Assembly (NCBI GenBank): GCA_021818955.1
Contig: JAKASR010000018.1
Coordinates: forward strand, 17,071 to 81,070
DNA: 64,000 bases
Reading direction: 5' to 3'
From: Acidobacteriota bacterium
Lineage (GTDB): Bacteria; Acidobacteriota; Terriglobia; Terriglobales; SCQP01
In this document: positions 9,095 through 18,081 of the stretch, in pieces
How positions within the stretch are numbered: the stretch's first letter is position 1
Layout of the letters: each line of letters starts with the position of its first letter
Notes under the pieces: model-generated
What the model saw: the letters and a program-made list of their open reading frames with translations, nothing else
The model's database searches: none
What the model was told of the DNA's origin: nothing
Position numbers and translations under genes: made by a program

Positions 9095-10507
9095 ATGGCC
9101 GCTCCTTCCCCAGCCCGCCGCGCCGCGGCGGAAATTCTGCTGGCGGTGGAAGCTCGCGAGGCCTGGGCCAGCGAACTGCTGCGCTCTCGCGCCAGCGGGC
9201 TTTCCGCCGCTGACCGGGCTTTGACTTCGGAACTGGTGCTGGGATCGCTACGCCGGCAGGGCTGGCTGGATCATGTGCTGACGCCGATTCTGGCGCGCCG
9301 GGGACATAACCTGCTCCGGCTGGATGCGGGCTTGCGGATGACCTTGCGGCTGGGTCTGTACCAATTGATCTGGCTGGAGCGTATCCCGGCCGCGGTGGCG
9401 GTAGATCAGAGTGTAGGCCTGGCGCGCGCACTGCGCCTAAGCTCCGGCGCCGGCCTGATCAATGCTGTTTTGCGTGCCGCGCTGCGTTTACCTGAACTGC
9501 GCGCTGGGCGCGAGCTGCGAGCTTTTCCGCCGGATTGGAAACAGGCGGAATTCCTGGCCCGGCTTTCGCACCCGGAATGGTTGTTGCGCCGATGGCGCGC
9601 GCGCTGGGGCGATGCCGCCGCGCTGGAGATCGCCGCCTATGGCGATACCGCTCCAGCGCTGCATTTATGCGTGCACCCGCAGCTCGATTCCGGCGAGGTA
9701 CAGGCCGAGCTTGCCAGCGAACGGATAGAGACCGAGCCGTTGTGGCTGCGTGGCGCCTTGCGGGTACAAAGCGGGGATCCCACCGCCAGCGACTGCTTCC
9801 GCCGGCGGAGGGTATGGATTCAGGCTGCCGGCTCGCAATTCATGGCTTGGCTGTTGCTGGCAGCGGGCGCCCCGGCGGTTAGCAGCCAAATATCTGCCCA
9901 AGCCCTGCCCTGGATCGCCGATGCCTGCGCCGCGCCCGGCGGCAAAGCGGCTATACTGGCCGCTCAAAACGGCCCGCTGCTGGCGCTCGAATTGCATCCC
10001 CGCCGGGCCGCTAACATGCGTCGCCGCTTTCCCGCGGCTGGATGGCCGGGTCTGCACCTGGCCGCCGCCGATGCCGCGCGCGACTGGCCCGCCGCCGCAC
10101 CTTTTTCGCGCATTCTATTGGACGCTCCCTGCACCGGCACGGGAACGCTGGCGCGTAATCCCGAACTGCGCTGGCGGCTGTCAGCTTCCGATCCGGAACG
10201 CTTGGCCGTGACGCAAGCGGCCTTGCTCGGATCCTCACTCCGCCAAGCCGCGCCGGCGGCGCGTTTGCTCTACAGCGTCTGCTCGCTGGAAGGGGAAGAG
10301 GGTGAAGGCGTGCTGGAGCGCGTCTTGGACACCGCGCCCGGCTGGATGCCGAGCCCGTTTGAGACCGTGCTGGAGCGCATGCATGCCGGCGGGCGCATTC
10401 TTACAACGCCAGCCGAACTGCGCCTCGTGGGCCCGAATTTGATCCTGTTACCCGGGCCGGAAAGCGGGGGCGGTTTCTTTGCCGCCCTACTGTCGCGCGG
10501 GGTATGA
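9095..10507 (+). CDS. rsmB: 16S rRNA m5C methyltransferase, RsmB/Sun family
   Basis: The 470-residue protein has an N-terminal NusB-like RNA-binding domain (about 1-140) and a C-terminal SAM-dependent methyltransferase domain (about 230-470). The SAM site is visible in ADACAAPGGKAA. Motif IV is LLDAPCTGTG, and the second cysteine motif is LLYSVCSLEGEE, where family members usually have TCS. This fits methylation of C967 (E. coli numbering) in 16S rRNA. Substrate identity is inferred from the NusB-MTase architecture. The start at 9095 leaves only 25 nt to the divergent thyX start, so each promoter must lie inside the neighbouring coding region or overlap. Confidence 0.9.
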   Translation: MAAPSPARRAAAEILLAVEAREAWASELLRSRASGLSAADRALTSELVLGSLRRQGWLDHVLTPILARRGHNLLRLDAGLRMTLRLGLYQLIWLERIPAAVAVDQSVGLARALRLSSGAGLINAVLRAALRLPELRAGRELRAFPPDWKQAEFLARLSHPEWLLRRWRARWGDAAALEIAAYGDTAPALHLCVHPQLDSGEVQAELASERIETEPLWLRGALRVQSGDPTASDCFRRRRVWIQAAGSQFMAWLLLAAGAPAVSSQISAQALPWIADACAAPGGKAAILAAQNGPLLALELHPRRAANMRRRFPAAGWPGLHLAAADAARDWPAAAPFSRILLDAPCTGTGTLARNPELRWRLSASDPERLAVTQAALLGSSLRQAAPAARLLYSVCSLEGEEGEGVLERVLDTAPGWMPSPFETVLERMHAGGRILTTPAELRLVGPNLILLPGPESGGGFFAALLSRGV

Positions 10508-10513
10508 AGAAAT

Positions 10514-10546
10514 AAGCCGCCCGGCGATATGCGCGCCGGGCGGCTT
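10514..10546. terminator. Bidirectional intrinsic terminator between convergent genes
   Basis: A perfect 13-bp stem (AAGCCGCCCGGCG with its complement CGCCGGGCGGCTT) and a 7-nt loop lie just after the rsmB-like stop codon and before the stop of the leftward BON gene. A-rich sequence on the left and TTGTTT on the right make it usable in both directions. Confidence 0.75.
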
Positions 10547-10567
10547 GTTTGAAGCGACAAAAGAGGC

Positions 10568-12490
10568 TTAATTCAACGCAGGCGGAGGGTTCTGCGTAGC
10601 GCCATTGTTTAATTCCTGCACCTTGATGCGGTTTTTGACTTTCAAACCCTGCGCATTCTGGCGGGCGATTTTGCCGGCCCGTTTTTTATCCTTGTGACTG
10701 CTTACAGTGCCGGTCAGTTCCACGCGGTTGCCAGTGACCGAGACCATTACATTGCTCAAGGCGGGATCGGCCTGGAACTGGTTTTGTATTTGGGTCTGGA
10801 CGTTGCTGTTGGCGCTGGGTTGAGTTCCAGCCTGCGACTGACCCATCTGACCGCTTTGGCTACTAGACGGGTTGGCCTGCTGGTTTTGTGAGGCGGAAGG
10901 ATTACTGCCGGGGTTCTGTTCGTTCTGTTCTTCCGAACCGCTTTGCCCCGGAGTGGCCGTTTGGGTTTGTGTATTCGTGCCGCTCATGCTACCCGACTGA
11001 GTCGATTGCGAGCTGGTAGCGCTCGATTGCGACTGGGAGGAAGGGTAAGGCGGCTGCTGCGAAGGAGTTGCGCCCGGCTGGCTCTGTTCCGAAGGCGAAG
11101 CTTGCGGATTCGCGGAGCTGCTGGAGGCACAAGGGCAAGTACTGGAGCTTCCGCTCACGCCCGGCGTGGCGCTAGCCGAGGCGGATGCGCTCGGGTTGGC
11201 GCCGCTGGTTGCATTGGAGCTCACGGTGATGTTATTGACCACATTCGTCACGCCCGAGACGGATTGCGCCACTGACTGCGCTTGTTCTTTCGCTTCTTCG
11301 GTGGGAACCGTACCGGAGAGCGTCACCGTGCCGCTATTATCAACCGTGGCATTGATCGGGTATTGAGCGAGTTGGGAATTTGACTGAATGTTCTGCATCA
11401 CCTGGTTTTGAACGGTGACGTTATTTTGAACATTGTTGGCGGTGTTGTTGTTGATGGTGGTTCCCGCCTGGCCAGCCTGATTCCCGGAAGATTGGCTCGA
11501 GGCTCCGGTCGATGACGGGCTTGCGGCCCCGGTTGAAGAGCTGCTGGGATTGGAGCTGGGCGGCATAGCCTGCCCACTCTGCCCGCTCGTAGCCGTGGAA
11601 GAGGAGCTGGACGGTTGCTGCATCGGTTGCGCGCTGGCGTTGACCTTCATGTGGTTATCCACCTTGGTCACGCCGGTGATGGATTTTACCAGCCGAGTCG
11701 CCCGCTTCTTGTCCGCTTTGCTGGGGACGGTGCCGTGGAGGGTGACTTTGCCCTTGCTATTCACGCTGGCGGTAATCGCATATTGCGACAACTCGGCATC
11801 GGAACTCAAGGCTTGAGTTACCTGGGTTTGCAGGCTGCTACCCATGCCGGCTTGCCCGGAGGGATTGCCGGCCACGGTTTGGCCCTGATTCTGATTCTGT
11901 TCGCCCGGAGTTTCGGTGGGTGTACTGGTGCCGCTTTGAGATTGCCCGGCGGACTGCGGTTGAGTCGAACTATTACTCTGCCCGCTAGGCGGCTGCTCGC
12001 CGGTATTGCCCGGCGTGGCTTGATTTTGGGATTCACCCGCAGTCGAAGCCGCTGCGCCATTGCCGCTGCTCGCGCCGCTCACCGTGATCTGATTGCTGAC
12101 GCTGACCACGCCAGCCACGCTGTCGGCAACTTGCTCGGCATGCTGTTTGGCGGACTTATTCGGTACGCTGCCTTGGAGCGTCACCTGGCCATTGCTTACT
12201 GACGCGGTGATGCCGGCATTTTGCAGTTGCGGATCGGAATTGATCGCGTTTTGAACCTGTTGCTGAATCTGCGAGTCGCTCAACGCGGGTTGCTGTGGTT
12301 GCATCCCGCTTGGACTAGCTGATTCCGCCCCGGATTGGCTGCCCGATGGCGAAGTCGCCGATGGGGCGGTTGGCGAGGGCGTATTCGGCTGGTTTGGTTG
12401 AGTCGAGGGCTGCTGGGCCAGCATGAGGCCGCCTTGCAGTCCAAGCGCCACCGCCAGAATCGCCCATCGGTTTGCACTTGAAAACTTCAT
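10568..12490 (-). CDS. Secreted protein with four BON domains and Ser/Gln/Pro-rich linkers
   Basis: The 640-residue protein begins with a signal peptide (MKFSSANRWAILAVALGLQG...LAQ). Four BON domains of about 65 residues lie at roughly 75-145, 225-290, 360-425 and 565-632, each with the pattern alpha helix, ASV.NG.VTL.GTVPS, then GV..V.N.I.V. The linkers are very low-complexity Ser, Gln, Asn, Pro and Thr. BON domains are thought to bind phospholipid or stabilise the envelope, as in OsmY. The third linker has a CPCAS cluster, the only cysteines seen. Four tandem BONs with long disordered spacers suggest a periplasmic or surface scaffold. A GGGGGGAG ribosome-binding site precedes the ATG. Function is otherwise unknown. 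Confidence 0.85.
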   Translation of the reverse strand: MKFSSANRWAILAVALGLQGGLMLAQQPSTQPNQPNTPSPTAPSATSPSGSQSGAESASPSGMQPQQPALSDSQIQQQVQNAINSDPQLQNAGITASVSNGQVTLQGSVPNKSAKQHAEQVADSVAGVVSVSNQITVSGASSGNGAAASTAGESQNQATPGNTGEQPPSGQSNSSTQPQSAGQSQSGTSTPTETPGEQNQNQGQTVAGNPSGQAGMGSSLQTQVTQALSSDAELSQYAITASVNSKGKVTLHGTVPSKADKKRATRLVKSITGVTKVDNHMKVNASAQPMQQPSSSSSTATSGQSGQAMPPSSNPSSSSTGAASPSSTGASSQSSGNQAGQAGTTINNNTANNVQNNVTVQNQVMQNIQSNSQLAQYPINATVDNSGTVTLSGTVPTEEAKEQAQSVAQSVSGVTNVVNNITVSSNATSGANPSASASASATPGVSGSSSTCPCASSSSANPQASPSEQSQPGATPSQQPPYPSSQSQSSATSSQSTQSGSMSGTNTQTQTATPGQSGSEEQNEQNPGSNPSASQNQQANPSSSQSGQMGQSQAGTQPSANSNVQTQIQNQFQADPALSNVMVSVTGNRVELTGTVSSHKDKKRAGKIARQNAQGLKVKNRIKVQELNNGATQNPPPALN

Positions 12491-12958
12491 ACTCCCCCCT
12501 GCAAAAACGAACGAGTTTAAGCGTCCAGCGCCAAGCTGGACACGAAGTCCCTGCGCTTGGGCCTACGCCTTTGTCTTGTTCGAATGCCATCTGGCCGCGA
12601 ATGAGTTGTCCATCTTCCAAGCACGTCGCCAAGCTGAATGAGAAAAAGGCCAGGCAATATGGAATGGGCGGGCACTGACCAAGGGAATGACCCTAGCGGG
12701 ATGACGCTGGGAGTACAGGGTAACCCCTGCCTGCAGGGGCAGTATTCATCCCCTCCACCCATCTCGGCTGAGTGCGATAGTAGGGGCATGAAGTTGCTGT
12801 TTCCATGAAGTTGTTGTTTATTTGTAAGCACATCCCGCAAAAAGGCCCATGGATTATTGATGAATTCTGGAATCTTGGGCAAGTGACTCGCTTCCCCTAA
12901 CAGAAACTCTGGTTTATGATGCTTCCATCGCTTTGCCGCTTCGCGCACCGGCATAAAG
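12491..12958. other. Intergenic region between divergent BON and GGDEF/HD-GYP genes
   Basis: This 468-nt gap separates two divergent genes and must hold both promoters. It contains a hairpin (GTCCAGC, 5-nt loop, GCTGGAC) near 12530, a CCCCTGCCTGCAGGGG dyad near 12725-12740, and a near-perfect direct repeat of CATGAAGTTGYTGTTT around 12788-12818. The ORF predicted on the minus strand here (12517..12954) has no recognisable features, so I do not call it. Confidence 0.5.
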
Positions 12959-15900
12959 ATGCGTATATTTCCTTTATCGCTTGCACTGTCGTTGCTCTGC
13001 TCGGCAGTATTTCTGTCTCTGGCCTGGATGCGCCGCCAGGACCTTTATTTACGTTCATGGATGGGCGCATGGCTGGGGCTTAGCCTGACCGCCGGTCTGA
13101 ATGAGTTGCAGTGGGGATTCTACGCGCCTTTTCGCCATGCCCTCGATACTTCCCTGCTGTTTTTGGCGCTGTCATTGCTGTATTTATCGGCACAACAATT
13201 GAATCAAGCCCAGGTTAAAAACCCGCTGGCGCCGGCCGGCGTAGCGCCGCCAGCGCAACGCAAGTGGCCACCCACCTGGTTTTGGCTGGGGGGCGCCCTA
13301 TGGGCGGCTTTGGTGCTAAGCCATAAGCTGCCGCAGACCCCCTGGCTGCGATTGCCGGAAATCATAGCGTTCGCGATTACCGGTATGGAGTTTGCCCTGC
13401 TGCAACGCCGGCCCTGGACGCAGCGCTTTTTCGGCATCGCCATTCTGTTTTGGGGCATGGCGGTATTGTGGCGTCAGGGGGTGATTGCCGCCGCGATGCT
13501 CCCCGCGATGGCGCTGGAATTACCGGCGCGTACGCTGCTGGCGTTGTGTATGCTGCTGGTGATTTACGACGAGGAAAAGCGCAGCGCCGGGCGCCATCTG
13601 CTGGCGCTCTCCAATTTGCAACTGCGCGGCCATGGCGCGGTGCGAGTCGACGACCTGCAACGCGTTCTCGGCGCCTTGCACAAACGCGTGCTCAGCCAAT
13701 TTTCCCGCCGGGCGCTGCTCTGGACCGCGCCGGAATTCGGGCTGGATTGGCACCGATTCAATTGCGGTTTTTCCGATAGTTTTCTGGCTTATTTACAATC
13801 TGCCGGCGCTGGCGTGTTGCGCGATTTATTGCCGCGATTCCGCGGCGTCCTGGTGGTGCGAGATCTGCGCCATCCGGACGAGCTGGGCGCGCTGGGCGAA
13901 GCCGCCCTCACCCGCGAGCTCAATATGCATCTGCGCGCCGAGGCCACGCCCGGTTTTACCTGTGTCGCCCTGCAGGCGCACAGCCAGGTGATGGGGCTGA
14001 TCTTAATCGGGCACGAGCGCCGCCGTGGACTGCTCGCAGACGAGTTGCGGATTGCCCTGATTCTGGCCGGGCAGGTCGCGGTGGCGCTGGAAAATTACCG
14101 CCTGGCAACGGAAGGGCTCCGCCGCGGCCAGGAATATGAGCTGCTGACCCATGTCGGCACCGCGATCAGCTCGATTCTCGACCGCGACAGCCTGTTTCGC
14201 ATGATCCATGCCGAATTGGGCAAGCTGATGGACACGCGGAATTTCTATGTCGCTTTCGAACGGCCGGCAGAGCAGGAGATCACCTTCGAGTTTGAAATTG
14301 AGCACAACATGCTATTGCCGCCGCGGCGACGGACACGGGGACAGGGATTGACCGAATACGTGATTGAAACCGGCCGCCCGCTGCTGATTCCCAACCAGGT
14401 GTTGGAGTTTATCGAGGAGCATGGCATTCAGGCCAGCGGCCGGCCGGCGAGATGTTGGATGGGAGTCCCCATTCTGCGGCCCGGGCGGCCTTCCGGAGTG
14501 ATCGCGCTGCAGAACTTCGAGCGAGAAGAGGCATTCGACAACGCCCATCTACGGCTGCTGGAGATTGTGGCCGGGCAGGCCGCGGTGGCTCTGGAAAATG
14601 CCCGGCTCTTCACGGAAGAACAGCGCAGCAACCGCGAGTTGCAATTTCTGAACCGCATCGCGCACGTGGCGATCTCCACTTTCGGTCCGCCGCAAGCCAT
14701 GATGCAAGCGGTGGCGCGCGAGATTCAGGCGGCGTTCGATTTCGATTGCGTGGGTTTGGGCTTAATCGGATTCCGTTCTACCGAAGTGGGATTTGAAGCC
14801 TTGGCGGGGCGCCTGCCTCCACCTCCGGAGCCGTTGCGGTTCAGTTTGCATGAAGCGCCGCTAGCCGATGCAATACATGGGCATCATGCCTGCCGGTGGA
14901 GTTCGGATGGCAGCGAGCCGCGTCCGGCCACGTTGCATCCCCAGGCGCAAAGCCAGTTTATCTTGCCCATCAGCTATGCCCAGCAGGTATTGGGCGTTCT
15001 GGTGCTGGAAAGCCGCTCGCCTGGAGCTTTCCCTGCCGAACAGGCGCGCACCCTACAAACCTTAAGCGATCAGTTGGCCGCGACGTTGAATAACATTATT
15101 ATTTTTCAGCGCATGGAGGAGCAAGCCGTCACCGACGGATTAACCGGCTTGAAAACGCGGCGATTTTTTATGGAAGCTCTGCAAGCGGAATGGAAGCGAT
15201 CCAGCCGCAATGGCCGGCCTTTCACGCTGATGCTGTTGGACTTGAATAATTTTAAACAACTTAATGACACGCTCGGCCACCTGGAAGGCGATGTCGCGCT
15301 CACCCGTACGGCCCGCATCCTCGAGCAGAAGTGCCGATCCAGCAATATTCTGGCCCGCTTGGGCGGGGATGAATTCACGATCCTGCTTCAGGAAACCTCA
15401 AAACAGCAAGCCCCGGCGCTGCTCGAGCGCCTGCGCGAGGCGTTTGCGCAGGATGAATTGCTGCGCGAGCGCGGCATCAGCGCCAGTTTCGGACTGGGGG
15501 CGTATCCGGAAGACGGGGCTACGCCGGAGGAGGTCTTGCGCGCCGCTGATCTGGATATGTATGCCGCCAAGACGGCAAGCGCGGCTCAGGAAGTAGGTTT
15601 TCGCATGCGCCGCACTCCTCCTCCGAGCGCATCCCCGGCCGCGCTGGAAACCGCTTTGCCTTCGCTGCTGGCCCTGACCGCGGCGCTTGATGCGCGGGAT
15701 TGCCTGGGCCCAGGGCATCATGAGCGGGTGGCCCAATTGGCTTGGCGCCTGGCGCGGGTATTGGGTTTGCCAGAGATCGAACAGGATCGCATCCGGCTGG
15801 CCGGAAGACTGCACGATTTGGGCAAATGCGGCTTCAGCGCCGAGTTTTTGCGCAAGCCCCGCCTGCTGGCTTCCGACTGGGCGCTCATGCGCCTGCATCC

Positions 15901-16237
15901 CATCTGGGGCGCCGAGATGGTACGCGGGCTGGAGGGCGGCGAAGGCCTGGCGGAGTGCATTGCCGCGCATCATGAATGGTTTAATGGCCAGGGATACCCG
16001 CACGGTTTAAGCGGCGATGAGGTGCCCCTGGGCGGCCGCATTCTCGCCCTGGCGGAGACTTATGATGCCATGACTCATCCCATGCCCGGCCGCCAGCCGC
16101 ATTCCTACACCCCGGAAGCGGCGACGGAAGAACTGAAACGGCTCTCGGGGGTACAATTCGATCCCTCCATGATCGCTGTTTTCCTGCACCTGCTGCGCTC
16201 GCCCTTGTCGGTGAGCGCGCTTTCGCAATCAGTCTAG
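12959..16237 (+). CDS. Membrane-anchored GAF-GGDEF-HD-GYP cyclic-di-GMP signalling protein
   Basis: The 1092-residue protein has an N-terminal membrane module of several helices (about 1-215), then about three GAF-like sensor regions (roughly 230-380, 390-560 and 565-720), a GGDEF domain (about 725-880) and an HD-GYP domain (about 895-1075). The GGDEF active site is intact (LGGDEFTILL near 801), and the HD (HDLGK near 951) and GYP (GQGYPHGLSG near 1010) motifs are also intact. It could therefore both make cyclic-di-GMP from GTP and degrade it. Which activity dominates and what the GAF domains sense cannot be told. The start has a weak ribosome-binding site. Confidence 0.9.
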   Translation: MRIFPLSLALSLLCSAVFLSLAWMRRQDLYLRSWMGAWLGLSLTAGLNELQWGFYAPFRHALDTSLLFLALSLLYLSAQQLNQAQVKNPLAPAGVAPPAQRKWPPTWFWLGGALWAALVLSHKLPQTPWLRLPEIIAFAITGMEFALLQRRPWTQRFFGIAILFWGMAVLWRQGVIAAAMLPAMALELPARTLLALCMLLVIYDEEKRSAGRHLLALSNLQLRGHGAVRVDDLQRVLGALHKRVLSQFSRRALLWTAPEFGLDWHRFNCGFSDSFLAYLQSAGAGVLRDLLPRFRGVLVVRDLRHPDELGALGEAALTRELNMHLRAEATPGFTCVALQAHSQVMGLILIGHERRRGLLADELRIALILAGQVAVALENYRLATEGLRRGQEYELLTHVGTAISSILDRDSLFRMIHAELGKLMDTRNFYVAFERPAEQEITFEFEIEHNMLLPPRRRTRGQGLTEYVIETGRPLLIPNQVLEFIEEHGIQASGRPARCWMGVPILRPGRPSGVIALQNFEREEAFDNAHLRLLEIVAGQAAVALENARLFTEEQRSNRELQFLNRIAHVAISTFGPPQAMMQAVAREIQAAFDFDCVGLGLIGFRSTEVGFEALAGRLPPPPEPLRFSLHEAPLADAIHGHHACRWSSDGSEPRPATLHPQAQSQFILPISYAQQVLGVLVLESRSPGAFPAEQARTLQTLSDQLAATLNNIIIFQRMEEQAVTDGLTGLKTRRFFMEALQAEWKRSSRNGRPFTLMLLDLNNFKQLNDTLGHLEGDVALTRTARILEQKCRSSNILARLGGDEFTILLQETSKQQAPALLERLREAFAQDELLRERGISASFGLGAYPEDGATPEEVLRAADLDMYAAKTASAAQEVGFRMRRTPPPSASPAALETALPSLLALTAALDARDCLGPGHHERVAQLAWRLARVLGLPEIEQDRIRLAGRLHDLGKCGFSAEFLRKPRLLASDWALMRLHPIWGAEMVRGLEGGEGLAECIAAHHEWFNGQGYPHGLSGDEVPLGGRILALAETYDAMTHPMPGRQPHSYTPEAATEELKRLSGVQFDPSMIAVFLHLLRSPLSVSALSQSV

Positions 16238-16260
16238 AAGAGAAGCCCACCCGATACGAT

Positions 16261-16303
16261 GCGAAAGCGTGGGCGCCTAAAAATAAAAGCGGCCGAGCCG
16301 CTT
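16261..16303 (+). repeat. Dispersed hairpin repeat, 3'-end fragment
   Basis: GCGAAAGCGTGGGCGCCTAAAAATAAAAGCGGCCGAGCCGCTT matches the last 43 nt of the long repeats at 39.4, 41.5, 51.6 and 57.4 kb with a few changes. It keeps the final AAGCGGC-CGA-GCCGCTT hairpin. It sits 24 nt after the stop codon of the preceding gene and might serve as its terminator, although no T tract follows. Confidence 0.8.
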
Positions 16304-16437
16304 CCAGCCGCCCGCGAAAGGAAATTGGAATTATCGATGGGGAAGTTAAACAGCCGGATTCACTCAAGCATCAGGAAAAAATTTAAATAAGCCTTGTCGC
16401 CACGCCCGGACGCCAGTCTAGCCTATCCTGTTGCTTC

Positions 16438-18078
16438 GTGTCCGCTCCTCGCCAAAGCGACCGTCCCCGCCTCACCGGCCTCCATCTGGGCCGATTGGGC
16501 CGCATCACATTTTGGATGATGGCGGCCGTGGCGCTGTCGCGGGTGATTGGGTATATCCGTAATGCCTATATCGCCTATGCTTTTGGCGCCAATAAAATCG
16601 TCGACGTTTATGTCGCCGCATTCACCCTGCCTAATTGGCTCAACTACCTGGCCGCCGGCGGCACGCTCTCGATCACCTTCATCACGTTGTTCAGCGGCTA
16701 TCTGGCGCGCGGGGAAGAGGAGGAAGGCTATCGCGTATTCTCGACCGTTCTCAATTTCCTTTTTCTTTTTCTGCTCGCCGGCGTGGTGGCAGGCGAACTG
16801 CTGGCGCCGCGTTTGTTGCGGCTTTATTTGCCGGGGTTTTCCCCGGCACAAATGCGGTTGTGCATTCACCTCACCCGCATCCTGCTGCCGGCGCAGATTT
16901 GTTTTGGCCTGGGCGCGATTTTATCGGCTTTACTTTATGCCCGCGGGCGTTTTTTTCTGCCAGCCATCGCGCCGCTGATTTACAGCCTGTTGATTATTTG
17001 CGGAGGCGTGCTGCTGCGCGAGCGCCTGGGCATCGATAGCCTGGCCTGGGGGGCGCTGGCCGGCGCTCTACTCGGCCCCTTACTGCTGCCGTTGGCCGGC
17101 GCCCGGCATTCGGGACTGCATTATTTCTTTCAGCTTCGCTTGCGCCATCCCGGATTTCGCGAATGGCTGCGGATTACCTGGCCGCTGATGGTAGGCGTCA
17201 CCCTGGTCAGCGCCGATGATTGGATCATGCAGCCGTTGGCGGCTCATCTGCACGGGCTGATCTCGCAGCTCAATTATGCCAAGCGGTTGGATTATGTTCC
17301 AATTGCCGTGCTCGGCCAAGCCGTGGGCCAGGCCGGCATGCCTTTTTTCACCCGCCTGGCCAGCGAGCACGACTGGAAACAATTCGGCTTAACGCTGGAA
17401 CGGTATGTCTGGCGCACCGCGGCCGGGGCTCTGCTCGCGACCAGCGCGATGGCCGCGCTCAGCCTGCCGCTGGTGCGGCTCATCTATCAGCGCGGCCTAT
17501 TTCAACCCTCCGCCGCCCGCGCCACCGCGACCTACCTCGCCTTGTTTTTGCTGGCACTGGTGTTCTGGTGCGTGCAGAACCTCTATGCCCGGGCTTTCTA
17601 TGCCGTAGGCAACACCTTTACCCCCATGCTGGCCGGCACGCTGCTGACCGCGGCTATGATTCCGGTGTATGTCGTCCTTGCGCATCATTGGGGCGGCATC
17701 GGCCTGGTGCTGGCTTCCGACCTGGGCATTGCGCTCTATGCGGCGCTACTGGGCGGGTTACTGCATCGCCGGGCATTGCTGCAGCATCCACAGCGGCGGC
17801 TCGGGCAACTGGCGAGGCTGCTTGCGCTTTGCGTGGTGGCCGGCGGCGCCGTCGCCGCGCTGGTCCACGCGATCGAGCCGGCACACTATCGATGGCTGCC
17901 TGAATTAGGGGTGCTCGCGCTGGCAGGACTGGTCTGGCTGCTGCTGGCGGGTGGGCTGGCGCGCGCGCTGCGGCTCGACCCGCTGCTGGGCGAAGCTATG
18001 CGGCTGATGCGCCGCGTGGCGTTCAAGGCCGGATTGCTCAAGCCCGATATTCGCGACGATGCGCCGCTACGGGAGTGA
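16438..18078 (+). CDS. murJ: Lipid II flippase MurJ (MviN family)
   Basis: The 546-residue polytopic protein has about 13-14 hydrophobic segments. The N-terminal block with LSRVIGYIRNAYIAYAFG and NWLNYLAAGGTLSITFI matches MurJ/MviN, including the Arg-rich first helices that line the central cavity. MurJ moves lipid-linked peptidoglycan precursor across the inner membrane. The track starts it at a GTG (16438); an internal ATG at 16516 would remove the first 26 residues, but the extended N-terminus with basic residues is normal for the family. No operon partner is evident; the next gene is convergent. Confidence 0.9.
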   Translation: MSAPRQSDRPRLTGLHLGRLGRITFWMMAAVALSRVIGYIRNAYIAYAFGANKIVDVYVAAFTLPNWLNYLAAGGTLSITFITLFSGYLARGEEEEGYRVFSTVLNFLFLFLLAGVVAGELLAPRLLRLYLPGFSPAQMRLCIHLTRILLPAQICFGLGAILSALLYARGRFFLPAIAPLIYSLLIICGGVLLRERLGIDSLAWGALAGALLGPLLLPLAGARHSGLHYFFQLRLRHPGFREWLRITWPLMVGVTLVSADDWIMQPLAAHLHGLISQLNYAKRLDYVPIAVLGQAVGQAGMPFFTRLASEHDWKQFGLTLERYVWRTAAGALLATSAMAALSLPLVRLIYQRGLFQPSAARATATYLALFLLALVFWCVQNLYARAFYAVGNTFTPMLAGTLLTAAMIPVYVVLAHHWGGIGLVLASDLGIALYAALLGGLLHRRALLQHPQRRLGQLARLLALCVVAGGAVAALVHAIEPAHYRWLPELGVLALAGLVWLLLAGGLARALRLDPLLGEAMRLMRRVAFKAGLLKPDIRDDAPLRE

Positions 18079-18081
18079 AGA

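Noticed and set aside
12517-12954. 145-aa minus-strand ORF upstream of the BON gene
   Set aside because: No domain, no signal, and it overlaps the promoter region of two divergent genes. It looks like a chance open frame.
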